Assembly: GCF_027484545.1 (NCBI RefSeq)
Contig: NZ_JAIXST010000304.1
Location: 33,331-97,330 of the forward strand
Length of the DNA: 64,000 nucleotides
Direction: 5' to 3'
From: Runella sp.
GTDB taxonomy: Bacteria > Bacteroidota > Bacteroidia > Cytophagales > Spirosomataceae
The notes below the pieces were generated by a model that saw only the letters and a list, made by a program, of their open reading frames with translations, did not search any database and was not told the DNA's origin. Positions 52,878 to 62,100 of this stretch are shown here, one piece after another. Position 1 is the stretch's first letter. Every line of letters starts with the position of its first letter. Both the position numbers and the translations under genes were made by a program.

Positions 52878-54347
52878 ATGAAATCAAAACAAGAACCCGC
52901 ATCGGTATCAAGACGCGACTTTGTGCAAAAAAGCGCGATAGCTGCCGTGGGTAGTTTCTTTATTGTACCACGCCATGTACTGGGCAAGGGCTTTACGGCC
53001 CCTTCTGACAAATTGAATTTGGCTGCCATTGGAGCGGGAGGAAAAGGAACCAGCGATATTTTTAATGCGTCCAACAATGGAGTCAATAACGTAACGGCTC
53101 TTTGCGATGTGGATTATAAACAAGCTGCTAAATCTATTGAACGTTTCCCCAATGCGGTGAAATACAAAGATTGGCGTGTCATGTTTGAAAAAGAAGGCAA
53201 AAACATTGATGCCGTCACTATCTCTACGCCTGACCACAACCACGCAATCATTGCGATGGCGGCCATGCAAATGGGAAAACACGTTTATGTGCAAAAACCA
53301 TTGACACACAACATCAATGAAGCACGGATGATGACCGAAGCGGCTCGTAAGTACAAAGTAGTAAGCCAAATGGGAAATCAGGGAGCGTCGAACCCTGCTC
53401 AACTTCAGATGGTTGATTGGTTTAATAAAGGATTGGTAGGACCTGTGCATACGGTACAAATCTGGACGAACCGTCCGGTATGGCCACAAGGCATTCCGAC
53501 TCCTACCGGCAAACCCGATATGCCCGAAGGCATTGCCTGGGAGCAATGGGTAGGTCCTGCACAGTGGGTAGATTATCACCCGGGCTATCACCCGTTCAAA
53601 TGGCGCGGTTGGTGGAATTTTGGTACTGGCGCGTTGGGTGACATCGGTTGCCACACAATCGATACTCCTTTCCGGGTATTGGGCCTTAACTATCCTACCG
53701 AAGTGGAATGCAGTGTAGGAGCGGTGTTTATCAAAGACTGGCAGCCTGAATATATTCCTGAAGGCTGTCCACCGTCGTCGTCAGTGGAAATTAAATTTCC
53801 GGCTACGGCAAAGAATAAAACCGAAATGAAGATGATTTGGATGGATGGAGGCTTGCGTCCTTTCCACCCCGATTGGATTCCAGCGAGTGAGCCACTGAGT
53901 ACAGATGGCAACGGAGCCAATGGAGTATTGATGATAGGCTCAAAGGGAATCATTGCCTGCGATATGTACGGCAACAATCCTAAAGTCTATCTCAAAAACG
54001 GGGATAAAATGGTAATGGACAAGGACAGCAAATATGCGGCTCCCGTCAATTTGCCTGAGTTTGGCCACCAAGTTCATTGGACTGAGGCTTGTAAGGCAGG
54101 TTTCGGCAGCGACAAACACAAAGGTTTGATGTCCTCTTTTGATTACTCAGGACCGTTGACTGAAACTGTTTTAATGGGCAATTTGGCTATCCGAAGCTAT
54201 ATGCTCCGTAAACCGCAAGGCAATGGTTTTGATTTCTACGGACGCAAGAAGCTTTTGTGGGATGGTAACAATATGAAGATTACGAACTTTGAAGATGCAA
54301 ACCAATTCGTTTCGCGTCAGTATCGCGACGGTTGGAAATTAGTATAA
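52878..54347 (+). CDS. Gfo/Idh/MocA family oxidoreductase with Tat signal
   Basis: 489 aa. Tat leader SRRDFVQKSAIAAVGSFF, then the NAD(P) fold (LAAIGAGGKG) and the characteristic VQKPLTHNINEARMM segment with catalytic Lys. The pair HYHPGYHPFKWRGWWNFG and GDIGCHTID hold likely active-site His/Asp. Exported members of this family in Bacteroidota act on glycans or sugar acids, e.g. by oxidation-driven glycosidic cleavage. No partner gene is adjacent. Confidence 0.92.
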   Translation: MKSKQEPASVSRRDFVQKSAIAAVGSFFIVPRHVLGKGFTAPSDKLNLAAIGAGGKGTSDIFNASNNGVNNVTALCDVDYKQAAKSIERFPNAVKYKDWRVMFEKEGKNIDAVTISTPDHNHAIIAMAAMQMGKHVYVQKPLTHNINEARMMTEAARKYKVVSQMGNQGASNPAQLQMVDWFNKGLVGPVHTVQIWTNRPVWPQGIPTPTGKPDMPEGIAWEQWVGPAQWVDYHPGYHPFKWRGWWNFGTGALGDIGCHTIDTPFRVLGLNYPTEVECSVGAVFIKDWQPEYIPEGCPPSSSVEIKFPATAKNKTEMKMIWMDGGLRPFHPDWIPASEPLSTDGNGANGVLMIGSKGIIACDMYGNNPKVYLKNGDKMVMDKDSKYAAPVNLPEFGHQVHWTEACKAGFGSDKHKGLMSSFDYSGPLTETVLMGNLAIRSYMLRKPQGNGFDFYGRKKLLWDGNNMKITNFEDANQFVSRQYRDGWKLV

Positions 54348-54355
54348 TTTTTTAG

Positions 54356-54440
54356 TCAATAGTCGACGGTCGATAGTCCATAGTAATGATAATAGTGAAA
54401 TTTTTCTACTATCGTCTGTGGACTATTGACCGTGGACATT
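54356..54440. repeat. Imperfect word-repeat palindrome between convergent genes
   Basis: GTCGACGGTCGATAGTCCAT near 54361 pairs with the later arm ...GTGGACTATTGACCGTGGAC. The words gtcgatagtc/gtccatagt recur. Probably a bidirectional terminator between the Gfo/Idh and folB genes. Confidence 0.6.
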
Positions 54441-54441
54441 T

Positions 54442-54792
54442 TTATCCTTTCATAGTAATCCGCGACCGGGCACAGACGCCGCCAACGGGCGGGTTAAATT
54501 TGGAGACACTGACCTCAATGAGTTCTACATTGGGATAAGTGAGTCGGATACCCTCAATGATTTTATAAGCGATGTGTTCGAGCAAACGACTGGGCTTTTG
54601 CATAGCCTCTGCCGCGACCCGATAAACCACCTCATAATTGACTGTATTTCGTAAACGATCATGGCGGGCGGCTTCCAAAAAATCGGTGGTAATGGCTACG
54701 TCAATCGAAAATTTATTGCCAATTTTTTGCTCCTCATCTGAAGTGCCGTGGTAAGCAAAAAACTCTATTCCTTCCAGTGAAACTGTTCCCAA
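54442..54792 (-). CDS. folB: Dihydroneopterin aldolase
   Basis: 116 aa, family length. GTVSLEGIEFFAYHGTSDEEQ at the start (the conserved AYHG), AITTDF, VNYEVVYRVA, and the C-terminal VSKFNPPVGG with catalytic Lys. Third step of tetrahydrofolate synthesis: dihydroneopterin to hydroxymethyl-dihydropterin and glycolaldehyde. Confidence 0.93.
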   Translation of the reverse strand: MGTVSLEGIEFFAYHGTSDEEQKIGNKFSIDVAITTDFLEAARHDRLRNTVNYEVVYRVAAEAMQKPSRLLEHIAYKIIEGIRLTYPNVELIEVSVSKFNPPVGGVCARSRITMKG

Positions 54793-54876
54793 AGAGTGTG
54801 TCTTTTAGCTGTAATCTGTTATCTGTTCAAAACCGGGAAGTTCTCAGCAGATAGAGATGTACATGGTGTGCAAAAA

Positions 54877-55719
54877 TTATATCTGATCAAAGAAGGAACC
54901 TTCTTCAGGAGCTTTTTTATCTTCCTTTTCATTTTCGCTCGGGTTTTCGTTTTCGTCCGCTGTTTCTGCTTCCGTTTCTGCGGAAGGTATTTCTGAAGTC
55001 TCTTCGGTTTCGGTTGCAGAATCAGAAGAAGCTACAACTTGTTCTTCAGTATCGGCTTCGGCAGCTATCGGTTCGTCTCCTACAATACCTTCTACTAAGT
55101 TTTCTGCCTCTATGCGGGCTTTTTTGATTTCGCTGTCTGCTTTCAGCGAATCTGTTATTTGAGTTTTAAGGTCTTCAAATTTTTCCTTGACGGCATTCTG
55201 CGAAAATTTCTTCTCAAATCGTTCAATGCTGTCTACGGTATTATTGGCAAGTGTTTTGAGCTGGACGACCAAATTATCACGGTATTTTTCCATGGCTTTG
55301 AAATCACGTTCATGACCTTTGAATTCACCTATGATTTCTTCGCGCACGTATTTGACCTGATTTTCGGCATCTATAATCAGCATATTGGATTTTTTCCGTG
55401 CCTCGTTCACCAATTCTTCCCCTTTTTGGCGGGCGTCTTCAATGTAATGCTCGGCCGCCGTTTTGGCTTGTTGGGTCATTTGCGCACTGGTATCTTCCGC
55501 CGTTTTGAGCATCCTGAACATCGTTAATTCTACTTCCCTAAGTTTACCCAACTCTTTCTCCGCAATCTCCAATTGCATTTTGAGCATCTTGTTTTCGTTC
55601 AGTACACGTTCCCATTCATTGGATAGTGATGTTAAAAAAGCCGTTACTTCTTCGGCATCGTATCCGCGCAAAACTTTTTGAAAGGTATGTTGACGAATCT
55701 CAATCGGCGTGATTTTCAT
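54877..55719 (-). CDS. DivIVA-domain coiled-coil protein
   Basis: 280 aa. N-terminal DivIVA segment (MKITPIEIRQHTFQKVLRGYDAEEVTAFLTSL) is followed by a long coiled coil (about 35-200) and a highly acidic, disordered tail (Glu/Ala/Asp-rich, about 205-275). DivIVA-like proteins bind curved membrane and organise division or polar growth. The function in Bacteroidota is undefined. The acidic tail is the unusual part. Confidence 0.88.
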   Translation of the reverse strand: MKITPIEIRQHTFQKVLRGYDAEEVTAFLTSLSNEWERVLNENKMLKMQLEIAEKELGKLREVELTMFRMLKTAEDTSAQMTQQAKTAAEHYIEDARQKGEELVNEARKKSNMLIIDAENQVKYVREEIIGEFKGHERDFKAMEKYRDNLVVQLKTLANNTVDSIERFEKKFSQNAVKEKFEDLKTQITDSLKADSEIKKARIEAENLVEGIVGDEPIAAEADTEEQVVASSDSATETEETSEIPSAETEAETADENENPSENEKEDKKAPEEGSFFDQI

Positions 55720-55792
55720 ATGCTTATTTAAATTATTGCCTGATAATTGGGTGTTAAAATAAAAAAAATTGGGTAAAACGCTCTTTTTTTAG

Positions 55793-57241
55793 CTAAATAC
55801 CGCTACTTAGCCACTTTTTTCGTTGCAAAACCGCTCGTTCGTTCCCTAATTCTTGCAAATGAACGGTTCCATCACTGAACGTGACCATTTGCAGACCCAC
55901 CCATGAAAGGGCGTGATTGAGGTGATTTTCAAGGGGTATATTGCTCAAAATGCAGTCGTCCCAATACCATTTCAGCGGCTCTCCCGCTACTTCTTCGACA
56001 ATGGCTTGGTAGTCTTCGAGCGAATAGCCCGCAAAAGGTATGCCAAAACGTTCCCACAATAAACGCATTACGTCGTCTAATGAGTATTGATGTTGGTGAA
56101 TTTTACGAATTGTTACGTCTAAAATCAGCGCCGCTAAGGCTCCTTTGTGGTAGACCGATACCTTACGCTGCGGAATTCCTTTTTCATATCCATCCAACCA
56201 CAGGTCCCACGACGATTCTGCCAATGACTGTTGCGCATTGCGATTGTTTTCAAAGTGTCTTTTCATATACACCTGTAACTCACGGTAATAGGCGGCATCG
56301 TCAAATACGCCCGAACGTCGCAAAAACAAATCGCCGTAGTAGGTGGTAACCCCTTCGGCTACAAAACAGGTAGAAAAATAGTTTTCTTTGGTAAAATCGT
56401 ACGGTAACAATTCTTTAGGGCGAATACGAATGATGTTCCAGGCGTGGAACAATTCGTGAGAACTTACTCCCAGTAAATCCGTATAAAGTCCTTCTCCCTC
56501 ATCATCAGGTCCTAAGACAATCATCGTAGAATGACGATGTTCGACACCGTGGTAGTAAGGAGTTGGTAAAATAAGATTCAAAAAATGATATTCAGATTCG
56601 GGAAAACTGCCCATTGCGGCCATTTGAGAGGCCGTAAATTTTTCGAAGTCAATTAAAATTTGCTGCCAATTGGGCTTAATGTTACCCTGCATCCACACAT
56701 AAAACGTCGTTTCCTGCAGTTGGTAAGTGCGGTGTTGCAACGTAGCGGAGGCCATCAGCGGGCTGTCCACCAACTCATAGTAATCTTTTGCCGACAAGGT
56801 TTTCGTGTCCTTCTTTTTCAGCCCGCAGGCGATTTGAAAATGGTCGGGAATGGCTAATTCAAGTGTACAAGGTTCATTCAAATAGCCTTCTGCATATACG
56901 CAAAGATTGACGGGGTTGACATACCAAAAACCACCGCTTACGTAGCTGCTTCCTGCGTTTTGTATATTGGCGTAATAATTATACCGAACAATGATTTCCG
57001 AAACTCCCGGGGTTTGAATAAGCCAACGATCCTTGGTTATTTTCCTAAAAATGAGCGGATTCCCAGAGGTATCAAACACCCCAAACCGTTGAATGTTTTT
57101 AGCGAAATTTTGCAACTCATACCGTCCGGGTCGCCACGCAGGAAGCTGTATTTCAATCGTATCGGCACCAATTTTGTCAATCGAACACTCAATATCTATA
57201 AAATGACTTTCGGGAATAGGAGAGGAGAGATGATAGCGCAT
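55793..57241 (-). CDS. M61 family metallopeptidase, without the usual C-terminal PDZ domain
   Basis: 482 aa. N-terminal M61 domain (LPAWRPGRYELQNFAKNIQ), catalytic zinc motif SSHELFHAWN (HExxH) and the third ligand in VAEGVTTYYGDL. Characterised glycyl aminopeptidases of this family run to roughly 600 aa with a PDZ domain at the end; here the protein stops soon after the catalytic domain. No signal peptide seen. The short form may be natural in Bacteroidota. Confidence 0.88.
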   Translation of the reverse strand: MRYHLSSPIPESHFIDIECSIDKIGADTIEIQLPAWRPGRYELQNFAKNIQRFGVFDTSGNPLIFRKITKDRWLIQTPGVSEIIVRYNYYANIQNAGSSYVSGGFWYVNPVNLCVYAEGYLNEPCTLELAIPDHFQIACGLKKKDTKTLSAKDYYELVDSPLMASATLQHRTYQLQETTFYVWMQGNIKPNWQQILIDFEKFTASQMAAMGSFPESEYHFLNLILPTPYYHGVEHRHSTMIVLGPDDEGEGLYTDLLGVSSHELFHAWNIIRIRPKELLPYDFTKENYFSTCFVAEGVTTYYGDLFLRRSGVFDDAAYYRELQVYMKRHFENNRNAQQSLAESSWDLWLDGYEKGIPQRKVSVYHKGALAALILDVTIRKIHQHQYSLDDVMRLLWERFGIPFAGYSLEDYQAIVEEVAGEPLKWYWDDCILSNIPLENHLNHALSWVGLQMVTFSDGTVHLQELGNERAVLQRKKWLSSGI

Positions 57242-57387
57242 GAGTGGAGCAAAGGAATGTAAAACCAGTTGAGAATAAACTCTTTAGAAAAGTAAAAATA
57301 CTAAAAAGACCCAATGAATAGCAGAACAGTACCTTTTTTCAAGCAATTTGGTTAATTTAAGGGGAATTTTCTACTCCTTAAATTCCT

Positions 57388-59308
57388 ATGAAAAACAATC
57401 GCTTACAAAACGTATGCCTCTTAATTTCTTCTTGTTTTCTTATCATATATTTATTGGCACAAATGCTCAAATCCCGCAAAGTGCAGATTCACTGGCTAAC
57501 TATCTTAAAAAATCCCCCAAAGATACCAATTACGTAGCAGCGCTGAATGCGTACAGCTGGAAACAGATTGAGGCAGGAAACTACCCGCTTGTGGATTCTT
57601 TAGGGCGGGAGGCGGAAAAATTAGCCCCCAAATTAAAGTTCATTACGGGCGAATACGACAGCTACGATGTGCGGGGTAGGGCATGGTATGTACAGTCTGA
57701 CTACGCCAAAGCACACGAATATTATCAAAAATGCTATCAAATTATCCAAAAATACCCTATTGCGGTTTCTTATAAGCAGGAAGCTTTGGCGAACGTAGGA
57801 ATGATAAAACACCTGACAGGAAAAAATGAGGAAGCACTCAAGTCGATTTTGGAGTCAATCAGAATTTACGAAACCCACAAACTACCCAAACTGTCGGGTT
57901 CGCCTTATGATGTGGCGGGGGCTATTTTTAATGTCCAAGGTAAGACTGAATTAGCGCTTCAGTACTTTAAACAAAGCCTGGCTATCAAAACCAAGGATAA
58001 CAACTTCTGGGGAATGGCGGTATCTGCTAACCGGATTGGGATTACTCTCAATGGAATGGGGAAATACAAAGAGGCATTGGTGTATTTAAAACAAGCCGAG
58101 CAACATGCCGAGAAAGCGGGCTATCAGCAGGTATTGGTTGATATCTTAATCAATGAAGCCGGAGTTTATCGTGAGTTGAGCCGACCAAAAGAAAATTTTG
58201 CCGCCCTAATAAAGGCAGAAAAAATTAGTGTTACAATCAATTCAGTACACCAGACAGGAGCAATCTATGGGAATTTGGGTTTGTATTATCAAAGTCAAAA
58301 GCAATACAAATTGGCAGAAGAGTATCTATACCGTGCATTAAAAATTTTCAAACAGGTGGGTTCTTTGGAATACCAAGGCTATATTTATGAGGCACTTACG
58401 GCACTATTTGTTGAAAAAGGAGATTTTAAAAACGCCTTCCAAAATCAGAAGGAGGCAAAACAGGTGAATGACTCGCTGTTTACAGCAACCCAACATGCAC
58501 GAATGGATGAGTTGAATGCCCGTTTTGAGTCCGAAAAAAAGGAGCAAAAATAAAATTTCTCCAACAGTCCGCCATTATCAATGAGCAGAAATTAACCCAA
58601 AATAGATTCCTGTTGGCAGGTGGTGTCTTGGTATTGTTGTTGGCAGGAGCCGTAACAGCGTGGTTGCTCAACCGCGCCCGACTGCAGCGTCTAAAGGAGT
58701 CGCTGGAACTACGTAACAAAATTGCGGCTGACTTGCACGACGAAATCGGTAGCACCCTGAGTAGTATTTCTCTTTTGAGTGGGCTTACTGAAAAGCAAAT
58801 AATCAATAACCAGCCCCAGAAAGCCGAACAACTGATTCAAAAAATCAGTCAGGATGCACGCCAAATGCTGGAGTCTATGGACGATATAGTGTGGACGATT
58901 AACCCGCGCAATGATTCAATGAGTACGCTTTTGACCCGCTTGCGCGAGTATGCCAAACCGCTTGCTGACTCGAAAGAGATTGAACTGAATTTTGTGGTAA
59001 GCCCCGAAGCAGAAAACAGTACGCTGATCTTGAATGTTCGTCAAAATGTATATCTGATTGTAAAAGAGGCGATTAATAATCTGTTTAAATATGCGCAGGC
59101 TACTAAAGCCGAAGTACGATTTGAGAAAAAGGGAAAGAATCTGGAGGTGGTGGTGAAAGACAATGGTGTGGGATTTGATTCCAATGGGATGAATAATCGA
59201 AACGGTCTTAAAAATATGCACGAAAGAGCCACAACCATGGGGGCGAAACTGGATATTGATTCCAACCCCGAAAACGGCACTGTTCTTTCATTGCTTATTT
59301 CGGGATAA
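57388..59308 (+). pseudogene. TPR-containing sensor histidine kinase (NarX/DesK-type), split by two frameshifts
   Basis: The ATG at 57388 opens a good signal peptide (MKNNRLQNVCLLISSC to LLAQ) in a different frame from the body. A single A missing from the run at 57461-57463 would join LLAQ to NAQIPQSADS. The body (ORF 57348-58553) is a sensor with about six TPR units and stops after SEKKEQK. The next track ORF (58613, TTG start) continues the protein as KFLQQSAIINEQ if one A is restored in the run 58546-58550. It then has a membrane helix, HisKA_3 box (ADLHDEIGSTLSSIS) and HATPase with DNGVGF and GLKNMHERA. The upstream part of the second frame is open back to 58529. Both lesions are -1 in A runs, so sequencing error must be excluded. 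Confidence 0.8.
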
Positions 59309-59415
59309 GCGATGAAAGCGTCGGTCGGTTTTGAACGGGGATGCCCAATCCGACTGACGCCTAAACTGACGCTGCATCGTATAATTATCCTATTTACACG
59401 CATCGAATCAGCCTG

Positions 59416-59423
59416 TACTTTTG
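59416..59423 (+). promoter_or_regulatory. -7 box upstream of the NarL-type regulator
   Basis: TACTTTTG matches TAnnTTTG 22 bp before the ATG at 59445. TTT instead of TTG stands 20 bp upstream of it. Confidence 0.35.
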
Positions 59424-59444
59424 TCCATAATCCAATGAACCCCT

Positions 59445-60078
59445 ATGCTGCGTGTATCCATTTACGACGACAATGATTCCCTGCGCGAAACCCTCGCCAT
59501 GGTTGTGGAAATGACCGATGAATTGGTATTGGCAGGTTCGTATCCGGATGCCATGCAGGTACTGGAAACGGTTGCTAATGACGTTCTGGATGTGATTTTG
59601 ATGGATATTGAAATGCCGCAACGTACCGGAAGCGGTAAGAATCTTACATCAAGGGCTTTCAAAGCCTCCTAAAATACTGATGCTCACGGCCTACGAAGAC
59701 GCCGAAAGCGTTTTTGAAGCCATTGGGGCGGGAGCCGTAGGGTATTTGCTCAAAAAAACACCAGCCGAAAAAATCATCGAAGGCATTCACGAAGTAGCGC
59801 AGGGAGGCGCGGCCATGAGTCCAAGCATTGCGCTGAAAGTATTGTCGGCTTTTCAAAAACCAAAACAGATTACCTACGACCTCACCACCAAAGAGCTGGA
59901 AGTGCTTCAACGATTGGTAGAAGGTGACAGCTATAAGTTGATTGCCCATCATTGCCAAATCAGCATCAGTACCGTGCAGACCCACATCATGCACATTTAC
60001 GAAAAACTGCACGTAAACTCGAAAGGGGAAGCTATCAACAAAGCCTTACGGGATAAAATTGTCAATTTGTCTCGCTGA
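59445..60078 (+). pseudogene. NarL/LuxR-family response regulator with internal 5-nt deletion
   Basis: ORF 59445-59672 carries the first half of the receiver (IYDDNDSLRE, phospho-Asp in VILMDIEMPQ) and then runs out of frame. ORF 59608-60078 carries the rest: PPKILMLTAYEDAE, YLLKKTP, and the LuxR helix-turn-helix (LTTKELEVLQRLVEGDSYKLIA, ISTVQTHI). At the join, CCGGAAGCGG would become a normal P-x-x-T-G-I-E-A-V-R motif if about 5 nt (ATTGA) were restored near 59629. The frame difference fits a 5-nt loss. Functional partner of the broken TPR kinase just upstream. Confidence 0.82.
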
Positions 60079-60159
60079 AGTGAATTCTATCCGTTTAGTC
60101 TGCTTTTACCGTTTACTCAGTTCTCGCCGATATTTTTTCAATCTCTTCTGCGATTTTCC

Positions 60160-60190
60160 TTCTGCCGGCAACCGGCAGAACAGGGTTTTT
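60160..60190 (+). terminator. Terminator of the NarL-type regulator
   Basis: TTCTGCCGG/CCGGCAGAA perfect 9-bp stem with a CAA loop, followed by CAGGG and a run of seven T. Confidence 0.75.
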
Positions 60191-60218
60191 TTGCCTAAAA
60201 ACAACTCATTTGAGTACG

Positions 60219-60261
60219 TATGCCTGTAGAAATACGGGAACTGCGTAGTTCTACAGGCATA
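60219..60261. promoter_or_regulatory. 13-bp perfect inverted repeat upstream of the 60323 gene
   Basis: TATGCCTGTAGAA (60219-60231) and TTCTACAGGCATA (60249-60261), an 18-bp gap containing TACG/CGTA. It ends 12 bp before the -33 element of the next promoter, so an operator or activator site is plausible. Confidence 0.45.
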
Positions 60262-60272
60262 TATTTATCCTA

Positions 60273-60303
60273 TTGACCCCACCCTTTTGAAAGAGTAGTT
60301 TTG
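60273..60303 (+). promoter_or_regulatory. Promoter of the 60323 gene
   Basis: TTG (60273-60275), 20-bp spacer, TAGTTTTG (60296-60303); predicted transcript start about 13 bp before the ATG. Confidence 0.55.
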
Positions 60304-60322
60304 TCACCATAAATCGACGTTT

Positions 60323-61999
60323 ATGCGCTTATCTCTACCTCTATTCTACGGACTTATTTTGTTGTTTTTGAGCCCCTTATCGGCTTGGGCACAATCGGAG
60401 TCCGAAACCCCAAAGCCTAAACCGGTAAGAGTTTCGGGCGGGCTCAATGCCTACGCGGGGTTTTATCAGGCAAGCGGTATCGAAAACCGCAACCAAACGA
60501 CACCTTTCGGGCTGAGTGCCTCGGCAACCGTCTCCCTGCCCGGCGGTATTTCACTGCCGTTTTCGGTGATTGTGGGAAATCAGGGTGCGAGTTTTCGTCA
60601 GCCTTTCAATCAATTCGGCATCAGTCCTACTTACAAATGGGCCACAGTTCATGCCGGGTATCGCAACGTGCAGTTTTCGCCTTTCACGCTGGCCAGTCAT
60701 ACTTTTCTGGGCGGGGGAGTTGAATTGAATCCGGGTAAATTACGCATCGGTGCCGTGTATGGGCGTTTCAATAAAGCCATTTCTACCGATCTTGCCAATC
60801 CCGACCAAGCCATTCCTTCTTTCAAACGTACCGGCTATGCCGTTAAACTCGGCTACGGTTCCGCCGCCAACTACGTAGATGTGGTACTGCTGAACGCCGC
60901 CGACGATACCTCGTCCATTACCGGAACGCAGGGCATCACCCCTGCGCGTAACACGGTCTTGGGAGTTACTTCCCGATTGAGCCTTGCCAACAAGAATTTC
61001 AGTTTTGAAATGGACATTGCAGGAAGCGCTTACACCCGCGACACCCGCGCTCAATTGGTGCCGCTGTCGGACAAACCGCTGATGAAAACATTCAACTTGT
61101 TTATGCCCGCTCAGCTTTCGACCCAACTCACCACCGCCGCGCAATTGGGTTTAGGTTATCGCAGCAAAAATTTTGGATTAAAACTTCAATACAAACGCAT
61201 TGAGCCTAACTTCCAAACCATGGGTTCGTACTATTTTCAGAGCGATATTCAGAGTTTTACCATTGCGCCATCCATAAATTTACTCAATAGCAAATTACGG
61301 ATTATCGGAAGTTTGGGGTTGCAACAGGACAATTTGGCCAAAACCAAAAATGCCCAAACGGGTCGAAAAATTGGGTCGTTGGTGATTTCCTATAATCCTT
61401 CCAACGCTTTTGGAATTGACTTTCAATTTTCCAATTACGGGATCAGTCAACAGGCGGGATTACGACCCATTATTGATACCCTGCGGCTGGCGCAAAACAA
61501 CCTGAGCCTGATGGCAAATCTGCGCTACAGCATTCAGAACGAAGCCTTTTCGCACCTTTTTACACTGACGGGCACGCACCAGCAACTCTCTGACCTGAAC
61601 AATACTACCTCAGCCTTTACCCAAAATCAGAACCAAAACATCAATCTGGGCTATTTTCTGACCGAATTAGCGTTGGGTTGGAGCGCCAATGCGATGGTGA
61701 GTTATACCCAAACGGCCCTGCCACAAGATCAAATGGTTCGTTTTTACGGGCCAACGGTGGGAATAAGTTATCCGTTGTTGGATAAAAAACTGAATACCTC
61801 ATTCAATGCGAGTTATTTGATCAATCAGCAACTGGGAGTCACCGGTAAGGTGATCAATGCTTCGCTCAATGCAAGTTATCAGTTAGGAAAACGGCAAAGC
61901 CTTAACCTGCAACTTGGTTATCTCAACTCAAATACGGGACAACCCGACCAAAAATTCAATGAACTTAGAGGATCACTCGGCTATGGAATCTCGTTTTAA
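60323..61999 (+). CDS. Outer-membrane beta-barrel protein
   Basis: 558 aa. Signal peptide about 1-23 (LSAWAQ). The rest is composed of amphipathic beta strands from GGLNAYAGFY through GIQ/YQL repeats to the C-terminal GYGISF (terminal Phe), so a barrel of roughly 20 or more strands. No plug, POTRA or enzyme motif. It is immediately followed by the secreted 62085 gene; a partnership of barrel and surface protein is likely but unproven. Confidence 0.75.
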   Translation: MRLSLPLFYGLILLFLSPLSAWAQSESETPKPKPVRVSGGLNAYAGFYQASGIENRNQTTPFGLSASATVSLPGGISLPFSVIVGNQGASFRQPFNQFGISPTYKWATVHAGYRNVQFSPFTLASHTFLGGGVELNPGKLRIGAVYGRFNKAISTDLANPDQAIPSFKRTGYAVKLGYGSAANYVDVVLLNAADDTSSITGTQGITPARNTVLGVTSRLSLANKNFSFEMDIAGSAYTRDTRAQLVPLSDKPLMKTFNLFMPAQLSTQLTTAAQLGLGYRSKNFGLKLQYKRIEPNFQTMGSYYFQSDIQSFTIAPSINLLNSKLRIIGSLGLQQDNLAKTKNAQTGRKIGSLVISYNPSNAFGIDFQFSNYGISQQAGLRPIIDTLRLAQNNLSLMANLRYSIQNEAFSHLFTLTGTHQQLSDLNNTTSAFTQNQNQNINLGYFLTELALGWSANAMVSYTQTALPQDQMVRFYGPTVGISYPLLDKKLNTSFNASYLINQQLGVTGKVINASLNASYQLGKRQSLNLQLGYLNSNTGQPDQKFNELRGSLGYGISF

Positions 62000-62018
62000 C
62001 AGCCCCCTACTCCCCAAA
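62000..62018. repeat. Half C-rich repeat after the barrel gene
   Basis: CAGCCCCCTACTCCCCAAA directly after the TAA; one arm of the dispersed repeat family without its partner arm. Confidence 0.45.
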
Positions 62019-62023
62019 CTTTT

Positions 62024-62052
62024 GTTGGTTCGCGTTACAAACGCAAACCAAC
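62024..62052. repeat. Imperfect 13-bp hairpin in the leader region of the 62085 gene
   Basis: GTTGGTT-C-GCGTT / AACGC-A-AACCAAC around ACA. The word GGTTCGCGTTAC recurs 43 bp later. Confidence 0.55.
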
Positions 62053-62076
62053 AAATGCACTGTGCAGAGGTTCGCG

Positions 62077-62100
62077 TTACCCCGATGGCTATCGGGGTAA
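62077..62100. repeat. Perfect 10-bp hairpin TTACCCCGAT/ATCGGGGTAA
   Basis: Tetraloop GGCT. It overlaps the proposed ATG 62085, so the start codon would lie inside the stem. Confidence 0.6.

Noticed and set aside
52908-53654. 248-aa minus-strand ORF
   Set aside because: Antisense to the Gfo/Idh oxidoreductase, whose family motifs are clear on the plus strand.
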